This document shows positions 1-6,718 of a DNA stretch of 22,819 nt, one piece after another; position 1 is the first letter of the stretch; each line of letters starts with the position of its first letter. The translations under genes and the position numbers were made by a program. Origin of the DNA: DATEMK01 sp035275625 (GTDB lineage: Bacteria > Bacteroidota > Bacteroidia > AKYH767-A > OLB10). The stretch spans positions 1-22,819 of the forward strand of contig DATEMK010000630.1 in assembly GCA_035275625.1 (NCBI GenBank), in the 5' to 3' direction. The notes under the pieces are model-generated. The model saw nothing but the letters and a program-made list of their open reading frames with translations. It ran no database searches and had not been told where the DNA came from.

Positions 1-236
1 ATCACATCCGCTTCAGGTTTGTATGCTGCCTGAATATTGGCAAGAGAATACAATGACGTAAAAGTATTTACTTCTGTATCCATTAACGGCTGATAAGAAG
101 CATCTACGCTTATTTTTAAATTCCCCGAAGTAGGTGTATCGCTTAAATCAGCAGTGTAATTGCTCCGGTTGCATGAAAAACTAAAAGGAAAAACTAATGC
201 AACAAATAGGCAGGCGGCTAAGCTGTTTTTTTTCAT
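1..236 (-). CDS. PstS-like phosphate-binding-family lipoprotein, N-terminal part only
   Basis: The gene runs off the left edge, so only the first 78 residues are visible. It starts with a lipoprotein signal peptide: MKKN, a hydrophobic stretch, then FSFSC with Cys22 as the probable lipidated residue. After a short Thr/Ser-rich linker comes SGNLKISVDASYQPLMDTE and, later, AAYKPEADV. This matches the start of the PstS-like periplasmic binding fold found as lipoproteins in Bacteroidota, where a first strand (xIxVDxSxxP) is followed by a helix. The start ATG lies 11 nt from the next gene upstream, so it is probably the distal part of the exbB-exbD-exbD-tonB operon. That placement suggests a role linked to TonB-dependent transport rather than, or as well as, a classical phosphate ABC importer; this is inference. 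The ligand cannot be judged because the binding residues lie outside the window. Confidence 0.72.
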   Translation of the reverse strand, partial: MKKNSLAACLFVALVFPFSFSCNRSNYTADLSDTPTSGNLKISVDASYQPLMDTEVNTFTSLYSLANIQAAYKPEADV

Positions 237-247
237 TTCCAGAATCT

Positions 248-457
248 TTATTGATTCCCACCGAAAATCTTTTTTATTTTATAAACCCGGAAAGCTGCAT
301 ATAAAAGGAACAATACTCCTAAAGCACGCTGGTAATAACCTGAAAGAAATACATTATCCCTGATGACGATTAAAAAAATTCCGATAAGAATATAAATTAC
401 TATCATTACCACATTATACCAATACAAAAATTTTGGAGGAGAAGGAGTTTCCTGCAA
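248..457 (-). CDS. Small two-helix membrane protein between tonB and the PstS-like gene
   Basis: A 69-residue protein with a short Pro-rich N-terminus (QETPSPPKF) and two predicted transmembrane segments at about residues 12-32 and 41-58, ending in a basic tail (YKIKKIFGGNQ). There is no ATG at the N-terminus. A stop codon in frame lies six codons upstream, so the start must be the TTG at 455-457 or another non-ATG codon nearby; the only internal Met sits inside the first helix. It begins 10 nt after the tonB stop codon and ends 11 nt before the PstS-like gene, so it is almost certainly cotranscribed. I do not recognise a named family. Position and topology suggest an inner-membrane accessory of the TonB cluster, which is inference. 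Confidence 0.65.
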   Translation of the reverse strand: MQETPSPPKFLYWYNVVMIVIYILIGIFLIVIRDNVFLSGYYQRALGVLFLLYAAFRVYKIKKIFGGNQ

Positions 458-467
458 TGGAAAAGAA

Positions 468-1271
468 TTATTTTAATGTGAATCTTACCGGGAGATTATA
501 TTGTACCGCAACTGTTCTCCCGTTTTGTTTTCCGGGTTTCCAGTCAGGCATTTTGCTTATTACACGCAAAGCTTCCTCGTCTAACCCGGTTACTCCCCTG
601 AGGAGTTTGGGTTCTTTTACTTTTCCGTCTTTGTCAACCACAAAAGTTACATATACGGTTCCTTCAATTCCATTTTCGCGCGCCATCGGTGGATATTTGA
701 TATTACTTCTGAGGTATTGCAGCAATGCTGCCTCTCCTCCACCGGGAAACTGCGGCATTTCTTCCACCACAGTAAATATTTTTCCTGCGTCCGGATCAGC
801 AACTACTTCGGGCGGAGGGGCGATTTCCTCACCGGTCCCTTCCTGTGTTTCCACACCTACAGCTACTTCTTCTAATTTTTCCTGGGGTGGCGGAGCTTCT
901 TCTTCCACGGGCTTATCTACCACTACAGGAGGAACGAATTTTATGGTTTGCTGAACGGGAGGTGGTGGTGGCGGTGGTGGTGGCGGGGGCTCAGCAGGAT
1001 CAACGGGCGGAGGAGCGGTCAGATCAACAACCACTTCCTGTGTAGCTTTTTTCATTTCGTCCATCTTCCCGCTAATTGCTTCAATAATTAATGGAAGGCT
1101 GATTAAAAATACCACGCCAACAACTGAAATGATAAATGCATTTATTACTCTTTTATCATACAGCTTCCGAATTACAAAGGCGCCATACTCTTTGTTACGG
1201 TTTGCAAATACGATTTCATTTCTGCCTTCGTATTCGGGATTGTCCCAGCTTGAAAAAATTGTACCTGCCAT
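468..1271 (-). CDS. tonB: Energy transducer TonB
   Basis: A 267-residue TonB-family protein that passes proton-motive energy from ExbB/ExbD to outer-membrane TonB-dependent receptors. Residues 1-41 are cytoplasmic with the Bacteroidota-type signature (NRNKEYGAFVIRKLYDKRV). One transmembrane helix spans about 42-65. The periplasmic linker is strongly Pro-rich, including an unbroken run of 11 prolines at 95-105 and several PPP and EEAPPP blocks. The C-terminal TonB domain occupies about 175-267, with YPPMARENGIEGTVYVTF, the later EEALRVISKMPDWKPGK and the final strand VAVQYNLPVRFTLK, all typical of the family. The ATG at 1269-1271 is preceded by two heptamers and a palindrome. It lies downstream of two exbD genes and exbB on the same strand, although the 156-nt gap from exbD could hold a separate promoter. 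Confidence 0.95.
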   Translation of the reverse strand: MAGTIFSSWDNPEYEGRNEIVFANRNKEYGAFVIRKLYDKRVINAFIISVVGVVFLISLPLIIEAISGKMDEMKKATQEVVVDLTAPPPVDPAEPPPPPPPPPPPVQQTIKFVPPVVVDKPVEEEAPPPQEKLEEVAVGVETQEGTGEEIAPPPEVVADPDAGKIFTVVEEMPQFPGGGEAALLQYLRSNIKYPPMARENGIEGTVYVTFVVDKDGKVKEPKLLRGVTGLDEEALRVISKMPDWKPGKQNGRTVAVQYNLPVRFTLK

Positions 1272-1274
1272 TTT

Positions 1275-1288
1275 GGTTTAAGGTTTAA
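1275..1288. repeat. Two tandem heptamers GGTTTAA before tonB
   Basis: Two exact head-to-tail copies of the 7-mer GGTTTAA (1275-1281, 1282-1288) begin 3 nt upstream of the tonB start codon and run straight into the 18-bp palindrome at 1289-1306. Two copies alone would be unremarkable. They are listed because longer heptamer tracts occupy the same position before other genes in the window. Confidence 0.5.
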
Positions 1289-1306
1289 TCCCGATAGCTA
1301 TCGGGA
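1289..1306. repeat. 18-bp palindrome TCCCGATAGCTATCGGGA, copy 1
   Basis: A perfect inverted repeat in the tonB leader, identical to the copy at 3878-3895. It lies about 17 nt from the tonB start codon and would form a hairpin in the mRNA leader. It has no U-run in the gene's direction, so it is not a standard terminator. It may be a genome-wide repeat or a protein-binding site. Confidence 0.85.
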
Positions 1307-1427
1307 AAAATTTAAGGTTGTTTTACTGATCCTTTATTTTAAAAATTATTCCTTTTTTATATTGTTTATACTGTCGTTTAATCTTTAGATGCTAATTTAA
1401 TAAATATTCCACAAACTTTTAAACTTT

Positions 1428-2051
1428 TTACTCTCCCTTGGTTTTTTTGAGCAGGTCAAACTCAGGTTGTGAAATATCAACTATCGCGTATTTGCCAACG
1501 CTGGCGATATTCAATTCATCAAGCATGTCAACAATATTTCTGTATTTTGCCTTATCATCATTTTTTATCAATACAGTTAACGCTTTTTTATCACCCATTA
1601 TTTCAATCCTCAACCGTTTATAGGTGGTATCTGCAATTTCTCTTTTTTCAAGTCTTGTTTGTTGTTCCCTGACTTTTTCATAGACATCCTTATTATAATC
1701 AAGCAGCATTTTATGAATTCCATTTGGCGAAAAATCTGTTAATTGCAAAGTGGTTGTATCAGGTTTAAAAGCATTATAATACCAGTAAATTTTATCTTTA
1801 TCAGTAAGCAAAACAGTCAGCGCATTGGTTATTTCAGGCGCCTTAAAATCAGGTGGAGGTTTTACAGGCATATTAATCTCCATTGTTTTCGGCTTGCTGA
1901 AGGTGGTGGTCAGCATAAAAAATGTGAGCAGCAAAAACGCCAGGTCCACCATAGGCGTCATGTCTATGTGTGTAGAGGATTTTTTAGCGCGCAGCTTGGA
2001 GTGCTTGCCTTTTTTTCCTCCTTCGTCCGGAGCGGATTGAACTTCTGACAT
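1428..2051 (-). CDS. exbD: Biopolymer transport protein ExbD/TolR family (second of two)
   Basis: A 207-residue ExbD/TolR protein, part of the proton channel that energises TonB. A basic cytoplasmic N-terminus (KKGKHSKLRAKK) is followed by the family's core: Asp30, then MTPMVDLAFLLLTFFMLTT forming the single transmembrane helix, with Asp36 in the position of the conserved proton-carrying aspartate. The rest is a periplasmic domain ending QPEFDLLKKTKGE. At 207 residues it is longer than E. coli ExbD (about 140), as is usual for Bacteroidota. It follows another exbD by 63 nt, and that gap holds a spaced CGAAT element. Two divergent ExbD paralogues in one operon probably form a mixed periplasmic dimer or serve different partners; this is inference. 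Confidence 0.93.
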   Translation of the reverse strand: MSEVQSAPDEGGKKGKHSKLRAKKSSTHIDMTPMVDLAFLLLTFFMLTTTFSKPKTMEINMPVKPPPDFKAPEITNALTVLLTDKDKIYWYYNAFKPDTTTLQLTDFSPNGIHKMLLDYNKDVYEKVREQQTRLEKREIADTTYKRLRIEIMGDKKALTVLIKNDDKAKYRNIVDMLDELNIASVGKYAIVDISQPEFDLLKKTKGE

Positions 2052-2057
2052 TATCTA

Positions 2058-2088
2058 CGAATAACGAATCTTTAACGAATTTACGAAT
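2058..2088 (-). repeat. Spaced CGAAT/ATTCG element upstream of the second exbD
   Basis: Four CGAAT pentamers start at 2058, 2065, 2076 and 2084 (spacing 7, 11 and 8). The first is 6 nt from the exbD start codon at 2049-2051. The same arrangement precedes the other exbD (2764-2793) and, on the opposite strand, the znuB-like gene (14788-14825). No function is known to me. It could be a translation-leader element or an interspersed repeat. Confidence 0.75.
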
Positions 2089-2114
2089 TTTTGAATCCTG
2101 CTTTTTAACAATTA

Positions 2115-2759
2115 TTACCCATTCACATTTCCCTCAAGATTTGTTATGAGATTAAAGCGGTTTATTTTATTTTCCTGGAAGATGTCTATAATGCGTTTAA
2201 TATAGGTGTAATCCACGCCTCCATCACCTTTTATTGCAAACCTGATTTCTTTGCCGGCCATCTTCTTCTTTGCATAATCTTTGTCTTCAACGGCTGAACG
2301 CCACCCGGTAACAATCCAGTCTGCCAGCTGGTTATTCATTGAGTCAATAGGTATGCCGCTGGTGGTTTTATTAATTGCTTTACGCCCGGCCTCGTCCTGG
2401 CCTAGATAATCTTTGATTCGGTTCATAGGTACTCCTATTGTTGATAAAAGTGTAAACCGCCTTACTTCATCTTCGGTTAAAGTGATATTGTACTTTTTAG
2501 CCAGCCGGGTAATCAGCTCACGCCTCACGGATTGCCCTTCAATGTTATAAAAAACTCTTCCGGCAGAATCTACGGTGAGCATCATTACATTTTCGGGAAG
2601 TATTTTTTCGGAAATGGAATGCGGGGTGTCCACCATGACAGGTTCTTCAGGACGAAATTTAGTAGTAAGCATAAAAAAGGTAACCAGCAGAAACGCCAAA
2701 TCCACCATGGGAGTCATGTCAAGACTCGGGCTTTTTTTGGGGATTTTTACTTTAGGCAT
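2115..2759 (-). CDS. exbD: Biopolymer transport protein ExbD/TolR family (first of two)
   Basis: A 214-residue ExbD/TolR paralogue. The cytoplasmic N-terminus is short and basic (PKVKIPKKSPSL). Asp14 and the helix MTPMVDLAFLLVTFFMLTT follow, with Asp20 as the expected proton-carrying residue. The periplasmic part (about 35-214) is longer than the classical domain and contains an insertion around residues 90-160 before the typical end (IRFAIKGDGGVDYTYIKRIIDIFQ). The last block resembles the conserved ExbD fold, in which a strand ending in xDxxxxY packs on a helix. The gene sits between exbB and the second exbD with 44- and 63-nt spacers. It shares only the membrane segment closely with its neighbour, so the two are old duplicates rather than recent ones. 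Confidence 0.93.
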   Translation of the reverse strand: MPKVKIPKKSPSLDMTPMVDLAFLLVTFFMLTTKFRPEEPVMVDTPHSISEKILPENVMMLTVDSAGRVFYNIEGQSVRRELITRLAKKYNITLTEDEVRRFTLLSTIGVPMNRIKDYLGQDEAGRKAINKTTSGIPIDSMNNQLADWIVTGWRSAVEDKDYAKKKMAGKEIRFAIKGDGGVDYTYIKRIIDIFQENKINRFNLITNLEGNVNG

Positions 2760-2763
2760 GGTT

Positions 2764-2793
2764 CGAATAACGAATCTATACGAATTTACGAAT
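2764..2793 (-). repeat. Spaced CGAAT/ATTCG element upstream of the first exbD
   Basis: CGAAT pentamers start at 2764, 2771, 2781 and 2789 (spacing 7, 10 and 8), beginning 4 nt from the exbD start codon at 2757-2759. Spacing and sequence closely match the elements at 2058-2088 and 14788-14825. Confidence 0.75.
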
Positions 2794-2803
2794 CTTCTAC
2801 TGC

Positions 2804-3616
2804 TTAGACTTTATGAGTTGCTGAAAATGTTTGTACAATACTGTATCCTGCTTCGTCTATTCCATAAGTTATTACATCAATCTTATTGGTGAAGTAATTA
2901 TACATCACGATAGCCAAAGCAGAGGTTCCGATACCAAGTGCGGTGTTGATCAGGGCTTCTGAAATACCTGTTGAAAGCGCCACGGCATCCGGTGCGCCAG
3001 CCTGGGCAAGAGCCGCAAATGCGCGGATCATACCGATTACAGTTCCCAGCAGTCCCATCAGCGTAGCGATGGAAGCAATGGTAGAAATAATAACAAGATT
3101 TTTTGACAACATCGGAAGTTCCAGTGTAGTAGCCTCTTCCAGTTCTTTTTGAATGGCAAGAATTTTACGCTCTTTGTCAAGCTCTTTATCTTCTTCCATG
3201 TGCTTGTACATTTTCAACCCTTCTTTCACCACGTTGGCGATTGAACCTTTTTGGCGGTCACATTCAGCGCTCGCACCATTCATGTCGCCTTTCGACACAA
3301 GGCTGCGTATTTTATTTACAAAGCTGTCCACCGAGCCTTTGCCTTTCGAGGAATTGATGGTAATGAATCTTTCAATGGAGAAAGTGATTACAATCAGCAA
3401 CAATGCCATTAAAATAGGCACAATGAACCCTCCTTTATAAATGGTGCCAAGATAATTTCCCGGCAGGGGAAGGTTCTCCGGATTATTTTCCATAAAATTT
3501 GCAGGGTTTCCTAAAATGAATTTAAATATTAGGAATGCAATAATTAGGGCCGCGGGAATAACGATTCCGGCAAAGATGGCTTTTGAATTTCCGCCTGACT
3601 TGGGTTGACTGCTCAT
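2804..3616 (-). CDS. exbB: MotA/TolQ/ExbB proton channel family protein
   Basis: A 270-residue ExbB-type protein, the pentameric inner-membrane channel that with ExbD drives TonB. From the chosen start (MSSQPKSGG) there are four likely membrane segments at about 13-34, 64-82, 172-198 and 222-245. The family core lies at 170-245, including GLLGTVIGMIRAFAALAQAG and the later SEALINTALGIGTSALAIV. A charged cytoplasmic region (about 84-170, rich in Lys/Glu) separates helices 2 and 3. The reading frame is open for 29 more codons to an ATG at 3701-3703, but those codons translate a heptanucleotide repeat (QTSNFKFQTSN), so the ATG at 3614-3616 is preferred. The extra N-terminal helix compared with E. 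coli ExbB is usual in Bacteroidota. It is the first gene of the tonB operon here. Confidence 0.92.
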   Translation of the reverse strand: MSSQPKSGGNSKAIFAGIVIPAALIIAFLIFKFILGNPANFMENNPENLPLPGNYLGTIYKGGFIVPILMALLLIVITFSIERFITINSSKGKGSVDSFVNKIRSLVSKGDMNGASAECDRQKGSIANVVKEGLKMYKHMEEDKELDKERKILAIQKELEEATTLELPMLSKNLVIISTIASIATLMGLLGTVIGMIRAFAALAQAGAPDAVALSTGISEALINTALGIGTSALAIVMYNYFTNKIDVITYGIDEAGYSIVQTFSATHKV

Positions 3617-3622
3617 AGATGT

Positions 3623-3727
3623 GAGGTTTGAAGTTTGAAATTTGAAGTTTGAAGTTTGAAGTTCGCAATTTGCGGTTTGTGATCGCTGTGCGCAAAACCT
3701 CAAACCCTAAACTTCAAACCCCAAACC
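3623..3727. repeat. Heptanucleotide repeat GAAGTTT with inverted partner, upstream of exbB
   Basis: Six 7-nt units run head to tail at 3623-3664 (GAGGTTT, GAAGTTT, GAAATTT, GAAGTTT, GAAGTTT, GAAGTTC), starting 6 nt from the exbB ATG. After a short spacer, 3700-3727 carries the same theme in reverse orientation (CAAACCC, TAAACTT, CAAACCC and similar units). The two blocks could pair into a long imperfect stem in the exbB leader. The plus-strand tract is open in the exbB frame and gives a spurious N-terminal extension. Confidence 0.85.
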
Positions 3728-3877
3728 GTTTTTTAGAACGGCAAGTATAGGAAAAACTATTAAATGAGTGAAAATATTTTTTAAAAAAAATGAAAGATTA
3801 ATATAAGCGGTGAAAGATTACAATACGGTTACAATGATCCAAAGCCTTAAATATACCTGAATTTTAAACTTTCCCGA

Positions 3878-3895
3878 TCCCGATAGCTATCGGGA
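3878..3895. repeat. 18-bp palindrome TCCCGATAGCTATCGGGA, copy 2
   Basis: A perfect palindrome identical to 1289-1306. It lies in the exbB/lipoprotein divergent region, about 88 nt upstream of the -7 box of the rightward transcript. Half-site variants with an AA loop (4150-4165) and a 6-nt loop (11120-11137) also occur. Confidence 0.85.
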
Positions 3896-3982
3896 CGGTA
3901 TAAACCGTAAATCTTATCTTTTCTCTTTGATTAGTTTTTCAATACAGAATTGACGTTTTAAATCACCAAAAAAATCTTTGCA

Positions 3983-3990
3983 TAACTTTG
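3983..3990 (+). promoter_or_regulatory. TAACTTTG, Bacteroidota -7 box for lipoprotein-feoAB
   Basis: An exact match to the Bacteroidota -7 consensus TAnnTTTG, 25 nt upstream of the ATG at 4016. No well-placed TTG -33 element was found; the nearest TTGAC (3950-3954) is too far upstream. This is the best candidate promoter for the lipoprotein, feoA and feoB. Confidence 0.5.
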
Positions 3991-4015
3991 AAGAAATTTT
4001 TTCGTTAGTTTATCA

Positions 4016-4237
4016 ATGAAATCTCTGAAATTAAAAAAAGTGTTTTGCGTAATGCTTGCTGCTTACTGTTTGCTGTTTCTCCCCGGCTGCTTTATATTTA
4101 AAAAAAAATGTGATTGCCCGAAAGTTTCCAGGTCAAAAGGCATTGACCATCCCGATAAATCGGGACAAGTCAGGCCATTGACTATTGAGAACAGACCATT
4201 AACGATGGAGAATAAACCAATGACCAATGGCCAATGA
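4016..4237 (+). CDS. Small lipoprotein upstream of feoA
   Basis: A 73-residue protein with a basic N-terminus, a hydrophobic core and the lipobox LPGC (Cys25). A short KKKCDCPKVSRSKG segment resembles many very small Bacteroidota lipoproteins that end soon after a CxCP motif. The expected mature protein would finish near residue 42. The rest (HPDKSGQ, then PLTIENRPLTMENKPMTNGQ) is encoded by a palindromic half-site repeat at 4150-4165 and by degenerate ATG-containing repeats, so the C-terminus looks like repeat DNA captured by the reading frame. It is followed 42 nt later by feoA, and that spacer is entirely heptamer repeat. Whether it takes part in iron uptake is unknown. A role for the Cys pair in metal binding is possible but unsupported. 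Confidence 0.6.
   Translation: MKSLKLKKVFCVMLAAYCLLFLPGCFIFKKKCDCPKVSRSKGIDHPDKSGQVRPLTIENRPLTMENKPMTNGQ
4150..4165. repeat. Half-site variant of the palindrome (TCCCGAT-AA-ATCGGGA)
   Basis: The two arms are identical to the outer 7 bp of the 18-bp palindrome, with AA in place of the central AGCT. It lies inside the 3' part of the small lipoprotein gene and encodes the HPDKSGQ segment. Confidence 0.6.
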
Positions 4238-4275
4238 CCAATGACCAATGATCAATGATCAATGACCAATGACTA
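4220..4275. repeat. Eight tandem heptamers ATGACCA before feoA
   Basis: Eight consecutive 7-nt units (ATGACCA, ATGGCCA, ATGACCA, ATGACCA, ATGATCA, ATGATCA, ATGACCA, ATGACTA) end 4 nt before the feoA start codon. Each unit holds an ATG. Since 7 is not a multiple of 3, the repeat puts start codons in all three frames immediately upstream of the true start. The tract overlaps the last six codons of the small lipoprotein gene. Confidence 0.9.
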
Positions 4276-4279
4276 AAAA

Positions 4280-4516
4280 ATGAAACTCTCCCAATTAAAA
4301 GCAGGCCAAAGCTGCATTATAGAATCATTTACGGATGAATTCCTGAAATTAAAATTGATGGAGATGGGATGCATACCGGGTGAAATTGTGAATGTTGTCA
4401 GGCTTGCTCCTATGGGCGACCCGATTGCCATTACCGTTGCTAATTACACCTTAAGCATGAGAAAAGAAGAAGCAGATACTGTAATTGTAAAACTTTCCGA
4501 TGGAAATATCTTCTAA
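4280..4516 (+). CDS. feoA: Ferrous iron transport protein A
   Basis: A 78-residue FeoA protein, a small cytoplasmic SH3-like domain that assists FeoB-mediated Fe(II) import. The sequence carries the family pattern: the opening MKLSQLKAGQ, then LKLKLMEMGCIPGEIVNVVRLAPMGDPIAI, with the final strand YTLSMRKEEADTVIVK. Length is normal for a free-standing FeoA; in many Bacteroidota feoA is instead fused to feoB. The ATG at 4280 follows a heptamer tract, and no clear Shine-Dalgarno site is visible. The gene overlaps feoB by 17 nt in another frame, so translation of the two is probably coupled. Confidence 0.93.
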   Translation: MKLSQLKAGQSCIIESFTDEFLKLKLMEMGCIPGEIVNVVRLAPMGDPIAITVANYTLSMRKEEADTVIVKLSDGNIF

Positions 4517-6701
4517 AAAAGAAGGTACTGAAAGCCCTCCGCAAATTCGTACTAAACCAAACGTACGGATAACGCGCAGGATTAAAGTTGCCCTCGTTGG
4601 AAACCCGAACAGCGGAAAGTCCACGCTGTTTAATGCGCTGACGGGGCTTAATCAGAAAATTGCAAATTTTCCCGGAGTTACTGTTGAAAAGAAAACAGGA
4701 ATATGCACTGCTGTTAATTCATCCGGAGAAACAGTCCATGCGGAGATCATAGATTTACCAGGTACCTACAGCCTTTATCCGAAAACTCCGGATGAGCAGA
4801 TTCCCTTCGGGGTATTGTGTGATCCGGGGAATGAATCCTACCCTGATATCACGATTATTATTGCTGACGGCACAAATCTTAAACGCAGCCTGTTTCTTTG
4901 TTCGCAAATTGTTGACCTGAAAGCGCCCGTTATTATCGCCATCAACATGATTGACCTGATGAGCTACAAAGGTATCCGGGTTGATTATGTGGAGCTTTCA
5001 AAAAAATTAGGAATAAGAATATTTCCGATTTCAGCAAGAAAAAATATAGGGATTGAAGAATTAAAAAATGCTTTGACAGAACCTGTTCCTGTCCAGGAAA
5101 ATGATTTCATTGATTCGAAAAAATTCGCTCCTGAAGCGGTAGAGGGCATCCGGAAAGAAATCCAGGTAAACAGTAACTATGGTGCATTCCAGATTGCCAA
5201 TAATTTTAATGTGATCAAATGGTTTGACAAGCATCCGGAGAAAAAAGAAAAAATAAAATCCCTCCTCAGTTCATATTCTTTTGACAGTACTCAATTGCAG
5301 GCAAGTGAAACGCTTGAACGTTATAAAGTGATTACTGAAGTAATGGCTGGTTGCGTTAAGGTGGAGGAGATAAAAAAACGTCCTCAATGGAGTAAAGGAT
5401 TGGATAATATACTTACACACCCTGTTTGGGGATACGTGATTTTTCTTGCTGTGCTGTTCCTGATTTTCCAGGCCATATTTTCATGGGCAAAGTACCCGAT
5501 GGATTTTATTGACGGCATTTTTGCTGATCTCGGAAGCTTTGTTCACAACAATCTTCCGCAGGGGGTTTTAAATGATCTTTTAGTGAATGGAATCATTGCC
5601 GGGCTGGCTGGCATTATCATTTTCGTTCCGCAGATTGCATTATTATTTGCATTCATAGCCATCCTGGAAGATACCGGGTATATGGCACGCGTTAGTTTTA
5701 TTATGGACCGCATCATGCGCAGGTATGGTTTAAATGGAAGGTCTGTGATCCCGCTTATCAGCGGTGTTGCATGTGCAGTGCCCGCCATTCTTTCTACACG
5801 GACCATTCAAAGCTGGAAACAGCGCATTGTTACCATTATGGTCACTCCGCTCATGAGCTGTTCTGCGCGATTACCTGTTTACACATTGATAATATCTATC
5901 ATCATCCCTTCAAATCCTGTCTGGGGCATTATCAACAGGCAGGGGCTGGTGCTTATGTCTTTATACCTTATTGGTTTTTTTGCAGCCATTGGTTCTGCAT
6001 TCCTGATGAAATGGTTTGTTAAAGCCCGCAACCGTGATTATTTTATTATGGAGCTTCCGTTATATCACATTCCGCGCTGGTCAAATGTGGGGATTACCAT
6101 TTATGACAAAGTGAAAATTTTTCTTTTCGATGCAGGAAAAGTAATTATTGCCATTTCCATTATACTCTGGTTTCTTTCTTCGCGCGGACCGGGAGAACAA
6201 TTTAACAGTGTTCAAAATAAAATTGATTCGTTAAGAGCAGAAAATAATGTCAGCATGCATGCTGATGAAATGAATCGTTTGCAGGCGCTGCAACTGGAAA
6301 CTTCTTATGCCGGTAAAATGGGTAAATGGCTTGAGCCGGCAATAAAGCCGCTTGGATTTGATTGGAAAATAGGGATTGCTCTTGTAACATCCTTTGCCGC
6401 GCGTGAAGTTTTTGTCGGCACCATGTCCACCATTTACAGCGCAGGAAATGAAAACAAAGAAGATTTAACAGTGCGTGATAAAATGATGGCTGAAATAAAT
6501 CCTGAAACAGGTGAACCCAGGTATACAGTTGCAGTAGGCTGGAGCCTGATGTTATTCTATGCATTCGCTATGCAATGCATGAGTACCCTGGCTGTCGTAA
6601 AAAGAGAAACAGGAGGATGGAAATGGCCCATTATTCAATTCATTTTTATGGGTGCACTTGCTTATCTTTCAAGTTTGGCCATCTTTGAAATTCTGAAATA
6701 A
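4500..6701 (+). CDS. feoB: Ferrous iron transporter B
   Basis: A 733-residue FeoB, the inner-membrane Fe(II) transporter with an N-terminal GTPase. G-protein motifs are intact: G1 GNPNSGKS (34-41), G2 Thr61 in PGVTVEKK, G3 DLPG (85-88), G4 NMID (149-152) and G5 SAR (178-180). A helical GDI-like region follows (about 205-300). The membrane part from about 310 contains both Gate regions, including GVACAVPAILSTRTI and, near the C-terminus, FAMQCMSTLAVVKRETGGW, whose cysteines are conserved in the family. The start ATG lies inside feoA; the first 25 residues are a charged, probably disordered leader. No FeoC follows. Downstream it converges on nadD over a 58-nt gap with a GC-rich stem. Confidence 0.96.
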   Translation: MEISSKKEGTESPPQIRTKPNVRITRRIKVALVGNPNSGKSTLFNALTGLNQKIANFPGVTVEKKTGICTAVNSSGETVHAEIIDLPGTYSLYPKTPDEQIPFGVLCDPGNESYPDITIIIADGTNLKRSLFLCSQIVDLKAPVIIAINMIDLMSYKGIRVDYVELSKKLGIRIFPISARKNIGIEELKNALTEPVPVQENDFIDSKKFAPEAVEGIRKEIQVNSNYGAFQIANNFNVIKWFDKHPEKKEKIKSLLSSYSFDSTQLQASETLERYKVITEVMAGCVKVEEIKKRPQWSKGLDNILTHPVWGYVIFLAVLFLIFQAIFSWAKYPMDFIDGIFADLGSFVHNNLPQGVLNDLLVNGIIAGLAGIIIFVPQIALLFAFIAILEDTGYMARVSFIMDRIMRRYGLNGRSVIPLISGVACAVPAILSTRTIQSWKQRIVTIMVTPLMSCSARLPVYTLIISIIIPSNPVWGIINRQGLVLMSLYLIGFFAAIGSAFLMKWFVKARNRDYFIMELPLYHIPRWSNVGITIYDKVKIFLFDAGKVIIAISIILWFLSSRGPGEQFNSVQNKIDSLRAENNVSMHADEMNRLQALQLETSYAGKMGKWLEPAIKPLGFDWKIGIALVTSFAAREVFVGTMSTIYSAGNENKEDLTVRDKMMAEINPETGEPRYTVAVGWSLMLFYAFAMQCMSTLAVVKRETGGWKWPIIQFIFMGALAYLSSLAIFEILK

Positions 6702-6718
6702 ACTTCAATTAACCGCAC

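Larger units (their letters stand above)
3617..4015. other. Divergent intergenic region between exbB and the lipoprotein-feoAB genes
   Basis: This 399-nt gene-free stretch must carry promoters for both directions. From left to right it holds heptamer repeats in two orientations (3623-3727), an AT-rich stretch with poly-A, the 18-bp palindrome (3878-3895) and a TAACTTTG -7 box for the rightward genes (3983-3990). I found no TAnnTTTG box facing exbB, so that promoter is unassigned. No Fur-box-like dyad was recognised. Confidence 0.7.

Noticed and set aside
433..954. Plus-strand open frame of 173 codons opposite tonB
   Set aside because: Its Ser/Pro-rich reading is the antisense shadow of the Pro-rich linker and TonB domain; no family features or promoter.
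1272..1427. Possible separate promoter between exbD and tonB
   Set aside because: No TAnnTTTG box was found on the minus strand; only heptamers, a palindrome and AT-rich sequence are visible.
3617..3703. Longer exbB start at 3703
   Set aside because: The added 29 residues are translated heptamer repeat and are absent from the usual ExbB N-terminus.
4063..4248. Minus-strand open frame over the small lipoprotein and repeats
   Set aside because: It is a translation of the tandem repeat (repeated VIGLFSIVNGL-like text) and has no family features.
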